NCBI GenBank assembly: GCA_024741835.1
Contig: JAENRP010000117.1
Span: 2,223 to 66,222, forward strand
DNA from: Diplocarpon mali
Taxonomy: Eukaryota > Ascomycota > Leotiomycetes > Helotiales > Drepanopezizaceae
DNA length: 64,000 nucleotides
Direction: 5' to 3'
The translations under genes were made by a program, and so were the position numbers. A model generated the notes under the pieces. The model searched no databases. It was given only the letters and a program-made list of their open reading frames with translations, and was not told where the DNA came from. This document shows, one piece after another, positions 21,401 to 32,546 of this stretch (position 1 is the first letter of the stretch; each line of letters opens with the position of its first letter).

Positions 21401-23585
21401 ACTGGCGTACCGTCGGGGTACACTTTCCTCCCTCGGGTAGCAGCCCGCGGGATCAATCTAACAAGTCCCAATATGCTACTTAGAAAGGTGGACTCCGAAG
21501 AATCGTATACAGATAATGCTATGGCAAACGATGCTCCATCACACCAAAGCTGGGAGACGAAATACAAACCTCCCGCGTACAGCCCTGCCGCTACGGCAGC
21601 AGTTCGTCGAGAAGTTGAGTCCACGGGGAGTCTATCAGACGATACCCGAGATGTATTCGGGCTCTCGAGAGCTTCGCCCAAGAAAACTATCACAGCTGAC
21701 CGCATCCCAACCGATACATGTTCCTGATCTTCCACAGCCAAGCTTCCCTCTCAATGCTGTACGCGCCAATATTAGATTCCAGTTCCCACTCAATAAATAG
21801 AAGTCGTACCTGGTACAGCTTCAAAACCCGAACAGACCCACTATACATTTCCGAGTCCGGAAGTCAGCGCCTAAGAAATACTGCGTCCGGCCGAATCTTG
21901 GGAGCATTTGAAGTGGCGGATTCCTGGTTGTCTAACATGTCGCAATGCCGGGAGGTGATCCGTTCTTAAAGGAACCGTGTGGAGATAAGTTCTGATAGAG
22001 AGCATTGTACTTAAAGAAGGCGAAAATTTTACATGGGGAAAGATGGCAAGAGGAGAAAATCGGAACCTGCGATGAAGATATAAATAGATTTTTCTCTGAG
22101 AAAGAAAATGAAACATGATTTAACAGAGAGTGGCGCCTGAACAAGGAATAAAAAAACATGTGCCAACTTTCTTTTTGATCTCGTGAAGGGGGGATGTTGA
22201 TTTGAACGATTTAAGCGAATAGCCACTTTGCTTGATAATTACTATCGGCGACTCGGATTATCAAGGCGGGGATAACACTTTGAGCAGGCGATACTATTCT
22301 TATTACCCAGTAGTTTTTCATGCAAGAATGTATGTCTTTGGTCTAGAGGCCCTTCGCATTTTTAGAAGAGAGGCATTCAAATCGGTTGTTGACTCGCGTG
22401 TATTACACAATTTGCTCACCAGAGATAACTATTGTCCGAGTATTATCACTGCATATTTTTATTGAGTAATTGAGCAATTTAGTAGGCCTTTACAGATTAA
22501 GAACACGCGTCACACAGTTAATGAAGCTTGTGAACACTCTTGTTCATGAAGTGGATGATGCTACTCCAAGCTGCCGAGGGCTGTTTGATCTGATTCACCA
22601 TAGCCCCTGGAATACTTTGAGCCTTTTTGCACTTCCATTACAAACTGATTCCTCGATTTGGAAAAGAGACTATCGTATAGTCTGTAGGCTACAGCGATAG
22701 ATGAATGATAAGTGGAGGATAATTCCAGAATGATGAGGAGCTGACCTATTCAACGGAGAGTTTTGCCTGGAGTATAGTGGGAAATCGAAGTTTGTGGCGA
22801 GGCACACGACTGCAAAATGTAGAATAGCATTTCAAGTTTGATTCCCTTGCTAGCCTTGACTGATCGACCACTGCCGCGACTACATGATGTAAACGGGTTG
22901 AACTACTTTGTCATGCACAGAGGATGCATTAATCGACTTCTTCGAAATGGTATATAAAACCTCGATAAGTGGCAAACAGATTTGTGACTATATGATGTAG
23001 AGATAACTGTATCTTTGAACCTGCTATTTCTTGAATTATATAGAAATACACACACACATATGTATTTATTTACACATATAATTTAAGAAGAAAGAAAATT
23101 AAAAATAGACGAATAACCAACTGCATAGTCAAGCAGCAAAATGAAGTCCACTAAGCTAGATTACCTAATCATTTTAAATGTCTGAGTATGAATCAAAAAT
23201 AAATGAAGTTGATAATGCTATGGCTGTGGAGGCCAGAGGCGAAGCGCGAAAAAAAAAAACATGTATCAGAAGGTCAGGAGAAAGATCAGGAGCAGAATTA
23301 GAGATGTAGAGCGCGGGAAATACCACGCCTGCAAATCACGGGCTGGATTATTTACAACCGGTTCTCACTCATTCTATTTGGTTTAATTTGACTCAAATCG
23401 AAAACCGTCTGTGACTATGAGCAAAATGCGATGTATCTAAGCCTCTAATTTTCTGCTGGTAAATTTCATAAACCATCCATACATCTGAAACTAGATTGAA
23501 AAGCATCCGTGACGCAACACCCCCGTCATGCAACGCAATGCAAAATTCAACCCACCCAGAATCTTCATCTGCGTAGTGAGAGCCT
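21401..23585. other. Intergenic, no gene recognised
   Basis: A stretch at 21470-21730 (KPPAYSPAATAAVRREV and so on) could be a low-complexity tail of the preceding relic. The rest is AT-leaning, with a CA/TA microsatellite near 23047-23085. No tRNA or gene was seen. Confidence 0.4.
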
Positions 23586-25904
23586 TCAACTACTCTGTGG
23601 TGCCCAATAGCTCAGCCACGTCCTCACTTTCTCTGAATACCCATTCTCAGCCTCACATCCCGCCACACACCACTCCAGCTCATACACGCCCTCAGCAGCC
23701 AGCATCTCCGCCAGGGCCCGCCTCTTCCCACTTCCTTCATCTACACAGAAGTACATGCTCGTGCTTCTATCGGCCACCGCGTCCACAAGGGGTTTCACCA
23801 TCAGCAGCGCAAGCTGTGCCGTCGGGACCGCAGCCGAAGACCCCAATTTCGCTTTGGCGGTCTTGCAGAACTCGTTCCTGCACCATGTCTTGCCGCAGCC
23901 GGAGATGAGCTGGGAGATATATCGACGCTCGATGCGGCGCTTCATAGCTTTGCCCTCGGGGTCGTGCATACTGACATATAGCGGGCCGAAACATATACTG
24001 CACAATCCCAAGTCATTTCCTGGGCCCTGTCCCATGCGACTCCCCGCGCCTATTTCTCCGTTCTTGCCCACGCCATGGAGAGTGCGTCCACAATTCGCGT
24101 TTCGACAGATCTCGGGCTTGGACTTAGTTGCTTTCTCGAGTTCGTGGTGCCTGAGATGGGTTACCATGTCTCGTAACCGGATAATGCGTGAGCAGAGATG
24201 GCAATCTGTTGTTCGGGCGCCGTCGGCGAGTTCGTGCGCTGTCAGGCCAGAGATTAGCGATTCGGCGCTGGGCGAGAAAGGGTCGCCTTCTTGTGGGACT
24301 TCTAGGTGGCAGAATTGGCAGAGGATAAGCTTCCCAGGGCAGAGAGTGGTGCGGTGCGTTGCTAGGGCGGGGAGAGAAGATGCTGAGTAGACGCAACTTG
24401 GGCATTGGGAGGAAGTATGGAAGATCGTGTCGTGTGTGGTTTTGGATGCTGGGGTGTTGCCGTGTGAGGAGTCGTGGGGGCAGTGCCAGTGGTTTGCCCA
24501 TTCCTGCGACTTCTTTTGGAAGACGCTGGAGCAGTGGGGGCAGACGACGTTATTCCGCAAGCAGAAGTTCTCGTGCAGCATCATACTTCGTTTTGGAACC
24601 CATTGCTGGCAATTTTTGCATTGATCTTCGTCTGTACTGTGCATTTCTGTGTCCTTGTCCAAGTCATCTAGGACGATTGGTTTCGTGGTCGAGCCGTTCA
24701 GCGCTTCTTTTGGGGCCAATTTGATGCCGATGGAAAACTTATGCGGGCCAGCATTTGCGGAATCTGGGGAGGGCCGTGCAAATATCGAAACGTACAGAGC
24801 GTCCGCATTTTCCAACTCCACGTTCTTAGCCGGTATATTGATCCGCCTCGAAGATGTGTTACTAAAGTCTCCAAATACGTGCTCATCCTCTCGTGGTCTG
24901 GCCCTCTGACGGGGCGAGTAAGGACTGACGAATAGTTCCAGTTGTTCTCCTTCTTCAGTCGTTAGCTCGATCTCAATCCCTTGTGTTCGGTCCCACGAAG
25001 GTAGTTGATAGTCCACATAATCTCCGTCCAGTACTTGTCCTGCCGCTGGCTTCCAGATACTCAGTTCCCCTCCAATAGAACTCCCCTCATTCGTTCCAGG
25101 CGCTCTCTGAGATTTCGCCATGATCTGCTTGATTGTTTCTCGGGCTTGCTCCTCATTCAGCGCTTCAATGTCGACTTCCAAGTCGGTATCAACCACACAT
25201 ATTCCATCTCCTTCGGGCGCAAACTTGTCGATCAAAAACCGGAACTCCTCCGACTTTCCGCCTCGAACCGTTAAAATCTCCCCATTTGTGAGCGTCGTAA
25301 AATTTTCTCGTAGATATCTCTCCAAGAGAGACTTCCAATCTTCTGGGTTATATCCCGCTTCCAATGGCCGCAACCGCACATATGTTCCCTTGGGCAGTTG
25401 ATTCGCATGGACCGTGATTTGCGCCAGCTCCTCCACAGGCTCATCTTCCGTAAGGTCGATAGGGGCACCCGGTCCCTCCCCATCACCCGCGCCCAGAACC
25501 TCCACCATCTTCCTACCCGGCGGATGCGAGACCCCCAGTGCCTCCAGCAGAAACGGACTCAAGCCCACCTCTCCCTCCTCCGCCGAGAACTCTCGTATAC
25601 CTGCATGCACCAAATTACCATTCTTCGGATTCACCAGGCGAAATGTCAGAGGATGCGGAAGCTGCTGCTGCGAGTCGCGCCATTCCGCCTGCTCTGCTCT
25701 GGCGGCCGCAAGGGAGTAGGGGTTGAAGGGATCAAACGCGGGGGCGTTGGGTCGATTCGAGGAGGTGGATGTTACTTTTGAGGCGGCAAGGAGTTGTTCC
25801 AGGGCAGACTGGGGGAGGATTATCTTGTCGCCAGGGAGGATCTTGGTTGGAGATGCCAATTTGAAGACGCCGGACCAGGCAAGACTTATTTCTGGCGTGG
25901 CCAT
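23586..25904 (-). CDS. Ufd1-domain protein with TRAF-like zinc fingers and C-terminal AZUL domain
   Basis: A single-exon gene encodes 772 aa. The N-terminal half resembles the Ufd1 N-terminal fold: it opens LAWSGVFKLASPTKILPGDKI, has a LSPFLLEALGV-type strand around residue 115, and carries ANQLPKGTYVRLRP...W..LLE.YLRENF...T.G. Ufd1 works with Cdc48/p97 and Npl4 in extracting ubiquitinated proteins. Residues about 429-575 hold C2H2/TRAF-type zinc-binding pairs (CKNCQQW, CPHC, CPSC, CQFC, CHLC). The C-terminus from about 654 (RRYISQLISGCGKTWCRNEFC) matches the AZUL zinc domain first known at the N-terminus of UBE3A/E6AP, and AZUL binds the proteasome in UBE3A. The protein may therefore bridge ubiquitinated clients, Cdc48 and the proteasome; that link is inference. 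It is divergently transcribed from the F-box gene at 26341. Confidence 0.85.
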   Translation of the reverse strand: MATPEISLAWSGVFKLASPTKILPGDKIILPQSALEQLLAASKVTSTSSNRPNAPAFDPFNPYSLAAARAEQAEWRDSQQQLPHPLTFRLVNPKNGNLVHAGIREFSAEEGEVGLSPFLLEALGVSHPPGRKMVEVLGAGDGEGPGAPIDLTEDEPVEELAQITVHANQLPKGTYVRLRPLEAGYNPEDWKSLLERYLRENFTTLTNGEILTVRGGKSEEFRFLIDKFAPEGDGICVVDTDLEVDIEALNEEQARETIKQIMAKSQRAPGTNEGSSIGGELSIWKPAAGQVLDGDYVDYQLPSWDRTQGIEIELTTEEGEQLELFVSPYSPRQRARPREDEHVFGDFSNTSSRRINIPAKNVELENADALYVSIFARPSPDSANAGPHKFSIGIKLAPKEALNGSTTKPIVLDDLDKDTEMHSTDEDQCKNCQQWVPKRSMMLHENFCLRNNVVCPHCSSVFQKKSQEWANHWHCPHDSSHGNTPASKTTHDTIFHTSSQCPSCVYSASSLPALATHRTTLCPGKLILCQFCHLEVPQEGDPFSPSAESLISGLTAHELADGARTTDCHLCSRIIRLRDMVTHLRHHELEKATKSKPEICRNANCGRTLHGVGKNGEIGAGSRMGQGPGNDLGLCSICFGPLYVSMHDPEGKAMKRRIERRYISQLISGCGKTWCRNEFCKTAKAKLGSSAAVPTAQLALLMVKPLVDAVADRSTSMYFCVDEGSGKRRALAEMLAAEGVYELEWCVAGCEAENGYSEKVRTWLSYWAPQSS

Positions 25905-26340
25905 CTTGAGACGCGGATGCGGGTGTCAGAAGTTCATGAGACTATGTAAGCTATGTATGCTATGTCAAGTTGCACTGAACTCCGCGGCATGAGAAGAATA
26001 AAGGAAGCATAGAGAGAGAATATAAGTACGAAGTTGTGGTGCTGGTTGCGGTGGTGGCTGTGGTATCAATTTGTCAGATTTGTTTCTCGAAGATACCTAA
26101 CTACCTGTAGGTATCTGCCTACCTGATTACTAACAGGCAACGAGAACCGCATCACCGGGCGATAAGCGATAAGATTTAAGCTTAAATACTAGTGCATATT
26201 GTCACGATTCACGTGAGCTGTCAAGGCCAAGCATTGGTACACCCCACCTTCCGTCTTCCTCCTTTCACGTCGGCAGTATATCCTCAATTCCATAGTTTCG
26301 TTCTTCGACACCTTCGCTTACAACTCCCCTTCTGAATGCT
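25905..26340. promoter_or_regulatory. Divergent promoter region between Ufd1-AZUL and F-box genes
   Basis: These 436 bp lie between two start codons facing away from each other and must hold both promoters. CT- and GT-rich runs and an ACCTACCTG repeat near 26098-26125 are visible. A CACGTG-like core (TTCACGTGAG) occurs near 26209. No clear TATA box was found on either side. Confidence 0.5.
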
Positions 26341-27714
26341 ATGGATTCTGGTCTGGAAATAGCGTCCAAAGATACGTCTCTGCCAGTATCACTACTGCAG
26401 CTGCTCTCGAACACTCTAGTACTAGACCAAACGACACCGTACTTACCGCTGCCCGCCCTCTTTGCTCTGGAAGCTACTGCCAAATCTTTTCGATCCCTGA
26501 TTCGAGAAACTCCACGTGTATTCCGCTATCTCGACTTGACCAAAATCAAGACTGCGCAGTTTGAAATTCAGGCAATCTACCATGGTGGCGAGGTGTGGCG
26601 CAATGTTCAGCTAGACGAGAATGTGACGGAGGACGAGTAAGTGTTTACTTCTAAGCGAAGCACCATTCTAACGCCTCCCAGCTTTTATGGCGGGCCTCTA
26701 CAAGGCATCTTTAATATCCTACGGCGCCGAGACATCCTCCAAAATATACAGACATTGATCTTAGACGGACTCCCAGTCACTTCCGACATGCTATCTGAGA
26801 TTATCCTCCAACCCAGCTTTAACGTCCGCATACTTTCTATACGCGAGGTCCAGAATTTGAATGAACGGAAGCTACAGCAAGCATTGATCTACGCCGTGCG
26901 ACCCTCGAGGCCAGCCGATCCAAAACTCCATGCTTTATACATATTCGGGGCGAGAGATACGCCTCCTATTCCCAGATTTCCCCGTGCAGGGCCGGCTGAT
27001 ATATGGGCGGCAGATGGAGGAGTCTTTTCTACGCCAGGGGCCCAGATTGGAGCCCAGTGGAATCAGAAATCTGGAGATATTCTTGCTAATGAGTTAGCCT
27101 GTGGTGCAGACAGGTGGTACCAGGCTGGGGGAAAGGTCCTCACCAAAACTCCATCGCTTGGTTGGGCAAACACTGTGTCTTCTTGCCATGGATTTATCAG
27201 TTTTGACGCTGTAGTCTGCAATGGTCCCCGTCACTCGCCCGGGACGAGTGACAGCAAGCAACACACCCCGTGGTATCGAAGCGAAGGTGCCCATCTCTCA
27301 TCGCGAGTGGCTACCCATTCAATTAGTGGTTGCTCCAGCTGCGGAAAGGCACCCGAGGGGATTGCAAAATTCAACTACTCCTCCCCGAATAGATTTCCAC
27401 TGCTGGCTCCCCCTCCTCTTCACAACTTGACGGCAAAAGCGGCCAAGGCCCCATTCTCTCTCTTTAAGGACAAACTTTTGTTGAGATGTATGGACTGTCT
27501 TCGAGACCGATTCTGCGAAAGTTGTCATAGATGGTGGTGCGAGGATTGCTACCAAGTCCCAGAGACCATATCGGGTCCTTCCAGATTCCTGGAGAATGCC
27601 GATGTAATCGCTCGGTCCGATCAGAAGCTCAAGGTACATATGTGTCTTTGCGTCGAACATTGTCTTGTCTTGGAAATGATGTCGGGCGCTGGTAGCAATG
27701 GGATGTGGGGTTAA
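26341..27714 (+). CDS. F-box-like protein with C-terminal cysteine-rich zinc-binding region
   Basis: Exon 26341-26636, a 45-bp intron (GTAAGT to CCCAG, 26637-26681) and exon 26682-27714 encode 442 aa. An F-box-like segment lies at residues about 40-75 (LPLPALFALEATAKSFRSLIRETPRVFRYLDL). A leucine-rich-like middle (LQNIQTLILDGLPVTSDMLSEI) follows. Near the C-terminus is a zinc-ribbon or RING-like set of cysteines (CSSCGKAPEG, then CMDCLRDRFCESC and WWCEDC). F-box proteins bring substrates to SCF ubiquitin ligases through Skp1. The last residues (EMMSGAGSNGMWG) look conserved among fungal relatives from memory, which supports the TAA at 27712. Cysteine-rich coding-like sequence continues downstream to about 28110 and may be an alternative 3' end. 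The gene pairs divergently with a Ufd1-AZUL gene, so both neighbours are ubiquitin-linked. Confidence 0.75.
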
Positions 27715-27725
27715 TCGATTCACAG

Positions 27726-28110
27726 CGCATAGGACAGCAGCAATTTCTTCTGTGACGAAAATGACACTGACGCGTCGGCAGCCGGGAGTAATTCGAAGTT
27801 GCTTCGAATGCGGCCCCAACGTGAGTACTCTCAACTCACCAGACAACTCCTGCTGACCTCGGCAGTGTGATACTTGCATCCAGCTCACGCAGCTCATGTG
27901 TAAACTCTGTGGAGGGGGCTATTGCACGATCCATAACGAGGGATCAACCTTTACTACTGCAGGTCGCCACGCAATCAACGGATGCAGATGTTGAAACTGA
28001 CTGGCCCTAGTGCGATTGTATGATGTGTCCGCATTGCGAATTCATCTCCTGCTCTTTGCTAATGAGGCGTGCAGGGTGTGCGAGTGGCCGTCCAACTCGG
28101 GAGATATATT
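27726..28110 (+). other. Coding-like cysteine-rich tail downstream of the F-box gene (alternative exons or relic)
   Basis: In one frame 27782-27820 reads RSCFECGPN and meets a GTGAGT donor at 27821. A 45-bp intron (branch CTGAC, acceptor CGGCAG at 27865) joins it to CDTCIQLTQLMCKLCGGGYCTIHNEGST, a C-x2-C-rich zinc-binding-like module. A final piece near 28077-28112 could encode CASGRPTREIY followed by TGA. Its frame does not match the phase-0 donor at 27634 of the upstream gene, so it is either an alternative exon set using an unseen splice site, a separate small gene, or a decayed tail. Confidence 0.35.
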
Positions 28111-29328
28111 GAGCGTACTTGAGGTGAGGTCGCAAAATTGCCCTCCACTATATTTGTTAGATTGAGCATCGCTACACATTCTCCCTTGGTCGCCTGAAAA
28201 TGCTGAGGTCTCTCCTTACTCTTCTATAGTGTGGATGCTTGCATCAAGTTCTTGGACGGCTTTTCTTGAGCAAGTATAACCTGAAAACGTGATTACCGCA
28301 CAGCCACCCTGTCCTGGTCAAGTCTATTTATAGAACACCAAGCTTCCGACTCGTGCAAGCACTCGTCGTCTTTGCTTGCAACTCTGGGCCCGTTGGTTTG
28401 CCGTGGTAGATTGGGGTCTGGCTTGTCGATCGATGACCCCCGGGTCGGGACTGATCGCCCTCAAGCATTCTGACGCCGTTTGTGCCCGGATATCATTCCA
28501 CGACGAAGAAAAAGCAAGATAATGCAACGATGCTAAGCTTCGATAAACACCACGATCAGTCGGGACATCGCATTACGTCTGGTCTGGTTCCCAGATTGAG
28601 CGCAGTGCTGTTCAAGAGCCGATCGGTCGCGGGCGTCCACTTGAAAACAAGTGTCGCGTCCACTGTCTGCCCGGATCCGCTGTCTCGGCTAATCACCAGC
28701 CACAAGAGCCATCGAACGCCGGCAAGTCAATAAGGGACGACGACATGTCAGCGACGGCGGCGGCGAGGCTAACAACAGAGACGCGCACACTGTCTCTCAA
28801 GCCAGTCCGCTTGGGATGTTATGTCCGTGTCGTGACCCAATCATAGTCACCGCATGAAGCTAACCGTAGTTGCGGCGGTGGGCATCCATGGCTTTAGGCG
28901 AAACACCAGTCTACTTACGTATACTTGGGTACTCTAGGAGTTCACCCGACCCCATCATACACTATCGGCCGATGGTAATTTCGTGGTTTGAAACTCATGA
29001 CAGGTAGCGATGCTTGGACGAACATACCGACATACCCCCCTTTGGGGCATCGTCGCGGCTTCAAGTTGAACTCGTTCCTCTGCATATGTGTATGTATATC
29101 AGAGTCTCCTGGTACTGTAGGTCTTCTCCTCATCCTCATCCTCATCCTCATTCTCATCCTCATCGAACCTTTCTTTTCTCTCTTATCTCACCTACCCTTT
29201 TCCTGCGCCTATTTTTCCGACATTTCCGTCGCTTGGATCTTGACTTGCTCTGCAAAATCGTATCTGTCCCCGAGTCCACGAATCTCTCATCAATACCTGC
29301 AATTCGACCTGTCGCATCTTCAGTCGCC
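28111..29328. other. Intergenic; promoter of dioxygenase gene, with a CTCATC microsatellite
   Basis: No supported gene is present. A (CTCATC)n-type tract occupies about 29125-29164, within the 5' leader of the intradiol dioxygenase gene. Open frames at 28.5-28.7 kb have no recognisable content. Confidence 0.5.
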
Positions 29329-30604
29329 ATGCAGTTCACCACTTCGCTTGTCGTCCTGAGCGTGCTTAGCACCAACGTCTTCGCCCATCCCGGTCATGAT
29401 ATCGGGGAAGAGATTGCTGAGCGAGCTGCTTACATGCAACACGCAAAGAAAGATCTCAGCCACTGCTCGGCTAAGCTGAAAGCCCGCGGCATAGACAAGT
29501 CAAGCGTCGCTCGTCGCGCTGCTACTGTCAAGGAGTCTCGCAAGAAGCGCTCTATTCCAGAGGGTGCGTCGCTGTCGCTCCGTCGCTTGATCAATATATA
29601 CTGACCTTCGCATCGCAGACGCCCCTTACATGAAGGCCCGAGACGTGACCGAGGTCCTGGCTGATTCTCACTTGTCCAATACATCATATGATAGCACCAC
29701 CGATGCATCCATCCTCTTCGCGGGCAACAGCTCCTGCATCCTCTCTCCAGAGGTCACTCAAGGCCCGTACTGGGTTTCCGGCGAGTACGTCCGCGAGGAC
29801 CTCTCTGAGGAACAGGAGGGCGTCGAGCTCATCCTCGACACCCAAGTCATCGACGTTAACACATGCGAGCCTGTCCCCGCGGCTTACGTTGAGATCTGGG
29901 GCTGCAATTCCACCGGAGTCTACTCTGGCATCGTCAGCTCGGGCAACGGCGACTCAACCGACCTGTCTAATCTGGACAAGACCTTCTTGCGCGGTCTGCA
30001 GCCTACTGACGATGAAGGTGTCGCCAAATTCACCACCATCTTCCCTGGTCACTACACAGGCCGCGCTACCCACATCCATGTCCTCGCTCACTTCAACGGC
30101 ACCCTTCACGACAACGGCACCTACTCAGGCGGCTACGTCTCGCACGTCGGCCAGCTCTTCTTCGCTCAGGACCTCATATCTCAAGTCGAACTCACTGCGC
30201 CCTACAACACCAACACCCAAGAACTGAAGCTCAACTCCGCAGATCAGATCCTTGCCGAGGAGGCCGCTACCGTTGATCCCGTGGTTCAGTACTCGCTCCT
30301 TGGCTCTGATGTCTCATCCGGCGTGTTTGGCTGGATCGCCTTCGGCATCGACCTCACAAACCAGCAGACTCTCACTGCCGCCGCCACTCTCTACGAGAGC
30401 GGAGGTGTTGCTTCGAACTCTTCCGGCGGCATGGGTGGTGGACCAGGTGGTAACCACACCGGCCCTCCACCCTCCGGCTCGCCACCTTCCGGCTCGGCGT
30501 CTGCTTCTCTGCCTGTGGGTTCTGCCTCTACTTCAAGCACCAGCACTGTTTCCTCGTCGGCTTCGGCGTCGGCTTCAGCTGTTGTAGATGAGTGCGAGGC
30601 CTGA
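29329..30604 (+). CDS. Secreted intradiol ring-cleavage dioxygenase
   Basis: Exon 29329-29563, a 55-bp intron and exon 29619-30604 encode 406 aa. The start has a GCCATGC context and a signal peptide (MQFTTSLVVLSVLSTNVFA). The catalytic domain begins near residue 115 (CILSPEVTQGPYWVSGEYVRED). Visible candidate iron ligands are Tyr180 (GVYSG), Tyr224, His230 and His232 (HYTGRATHIHV), the Tyr2-His2 set of non-heme Fe(III) intradiol dioxygenases, which cleave catechol-type rings between the hydroxyls. The region after the domain is a Gly/Pro- then Ser-rich tail, typical of cell-wall-facing or heavily O-glycosylated secreted proteins. The likely role is extracellular degradation of aromatics such as lignin- or plant-phenol-derived catechols. 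It appears intact. Confidence 0.9.
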
Positions 30605-30892
30605 ATTCTTCTCGATTTTTGACCTTGATGGATCCACGATACACTTGAGTATCGACCTCGTATGTGAGACTATGAAAGGGAAAGAAAAGTTTTGGTTTGG
30701 AGTACATGTAGATAGCTGGTCATTGTTTTGGCAAATATTGAATGCGGTCGCTCTCTGTGCAACTAGCCACCGGTCAAATTTGACGTTCTTGTCCGTGAAT
30801 GCCGTGTTCTCCTGCTTCGCTGAACCTACAAGTCGCTTACCGGTGTTTACTCTCAAGCCCGTTTTCGGACTCGTCTCCTGCATCGCATTTGG

Positions 30893-30969
30893 CACTACCT
30901 CTCCCCACTTGATGTCGAATGAAGAATTTGGTCACTACCTCTCCCCACTTGATGTCGAATGAAGAATTC
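30893..30969 (+). repeat. Local direct duplication, 40-bp period
   Basis: About 36 bp (CACTACCTCTCCCC...GAAGAATT) occurs twice, starting at 30893 and 30933, about 290 bp after the dioxygenase stop. The copies look identical, so the duplication is recent. Confidence 0.85.
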
Positions 30970-32546
30970 ATAAAGAAAGTCAAAAAAAAAGGGCCCGCCA
31001 GCAAGTTGCCACTGCATTAATCTCAGACTCGTCCGTGTTGGAAGCCGCGCAGCGAATGCCGGGGCGATGTCACCATAGCCGCGGGGACAGGCCAGCCGCC
31101 CCCGACGCGTCGCCGACTGGAGCCGAGCAAGGGGCGAGCTCTCGCGGGGCCTCTCTCTCGGCGCTGACGGTCTGGCTCGGCTCCTCCGCCCTGCTCCCAC
31201 TCTCGCGCACAAGGGATCTCTTGCGGGTCCGACCTGCTGTCTGGATATAATTGCATACGTATATGTATATATGAATATACGTATGACGCTCGAGGATCTT
31301 CGGCGAATGCGTGGCTGCGAACGGCTCTGTCCAGTACTCGTCGGGGCGAGCAGCTCGGAGCGAGCGGTCGCAGTCAAGTCGCCTTGCTGCCTCGGGGGGG
31401 TGGCGCTGTGCGGCGCGCGCGGGTTGGCGGGGGGTCGGGGGCTGGGTGTTGTGTGCTTTGTTTTTCGAGGATACGGGTGTTTTTCTTTTGAGGGGGAGGA
31501 AGGGAGGGGGGTGTTTGTGTTTATATTCTTTTTTTGCTTTTTTTTTGTTTCAACTTTTTGTTTACATCTCATGTCTGTATCTACTGATTCCACTCTTCGT
31601 CTTGATTCTTTGTTCTTATTTTGTTTTGTCTCTTCTCAGCCTACCGGGCGTGTATATATACCGCTGCTCTTGTCACTCCATCCCGCGGGATAACGGATGC
31701 CTATGGAGTGTAGCTTGGGTAGGTACTTGTAGCAATCAGTGTACAAGTCACGGAGTATCTACGTAAGCACATGACGTGGGTGGCCTAGCCTAGCCTTAGC
31801 TACAGCCTTGGTTGAGGAGAATGTAGTGGCCCTGTAGGCTATTCTCCCTACAGATGAGACCAAAAAATCCGATGGGAGCCTCTGTCGGTCTTATGCCTCA
31901 CCGTCCCGGTGAACCGACAGCACCAGTGTCGTCGATGCCGCCTGGCCTCGCTGGACCGCACGGCCAGCTCTGCGGCGCGGACCCGGGAGAGTTCTAGATC
32001 GTCGGCACTGGTCGCCAGGTTTGGGGGAGTGGAGGGGCCCGGTTGCAGAGCGGAATGTGACTGTGCGGCTGCTGGTCTGAGAAGCATTGGCTTGATTCGG
32101 TGGCGGTCGGCGGTCTTGCGAGCTCTCGGGTGGCACGAGAACTTGGTGCAGGACGACTGGGTGAGGCGGTGGGCTTCTATCAAAGAGTGCAAACAGAACA
32201 CGATGCTCGTATTGTCGCGCGTTGAAGCTAGCTACAGACTCTCCGCGTATGCATCGCGTGCCCTCGGGATTGCCATCGCGGGCTGATCATCTTCTTCTTT
32301 CTTGCATCTCGTACCAAGTCATTTCCGATCGTCCAAACATCACGCGTGCAGAATCCCAGCCCTGGAGTACGCGGAGAACGTGGCCAGGGCCCAGAGGCAA
32401 TCGACAACCTGCATCCTGAGCTCCCCGCGCCACGCCGCTACAAGGATGGGATGGTCACCTTTGGCCCCAGCGGAACGTGCTGTTTCCGAGGCGTACGTGC
32501 GTACCCGTTCTTGATCTGTCCACGGCATCAGCACTTTTTTTCTTCT
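30970..32546. other. Gene-free interval, partly GC-rich
   Basis: Long frames exist on both strands near 31.0-31.6 kb, but they overlap each other, are Arg/Ser/Pro-rich in the manner of GC-driven open frames, and show no family motif. No gene is called. Confidence 0.45.

Noticed and set aside
27319..27897. 192-codon minus-strand frame under the F-box gene
   Set aside because: It is opposite the zinc-cysteine exon of the F-box gene and shows no independent motif.
30895..31593. 232-codon open frame on the minus strand
   Set aside because: It is Arg/Ser/Pro-rich, overlaps comparable frames on the other strand and includes the 40-bp duplication and homopolymers. No family motif; GC-driven chance frame.
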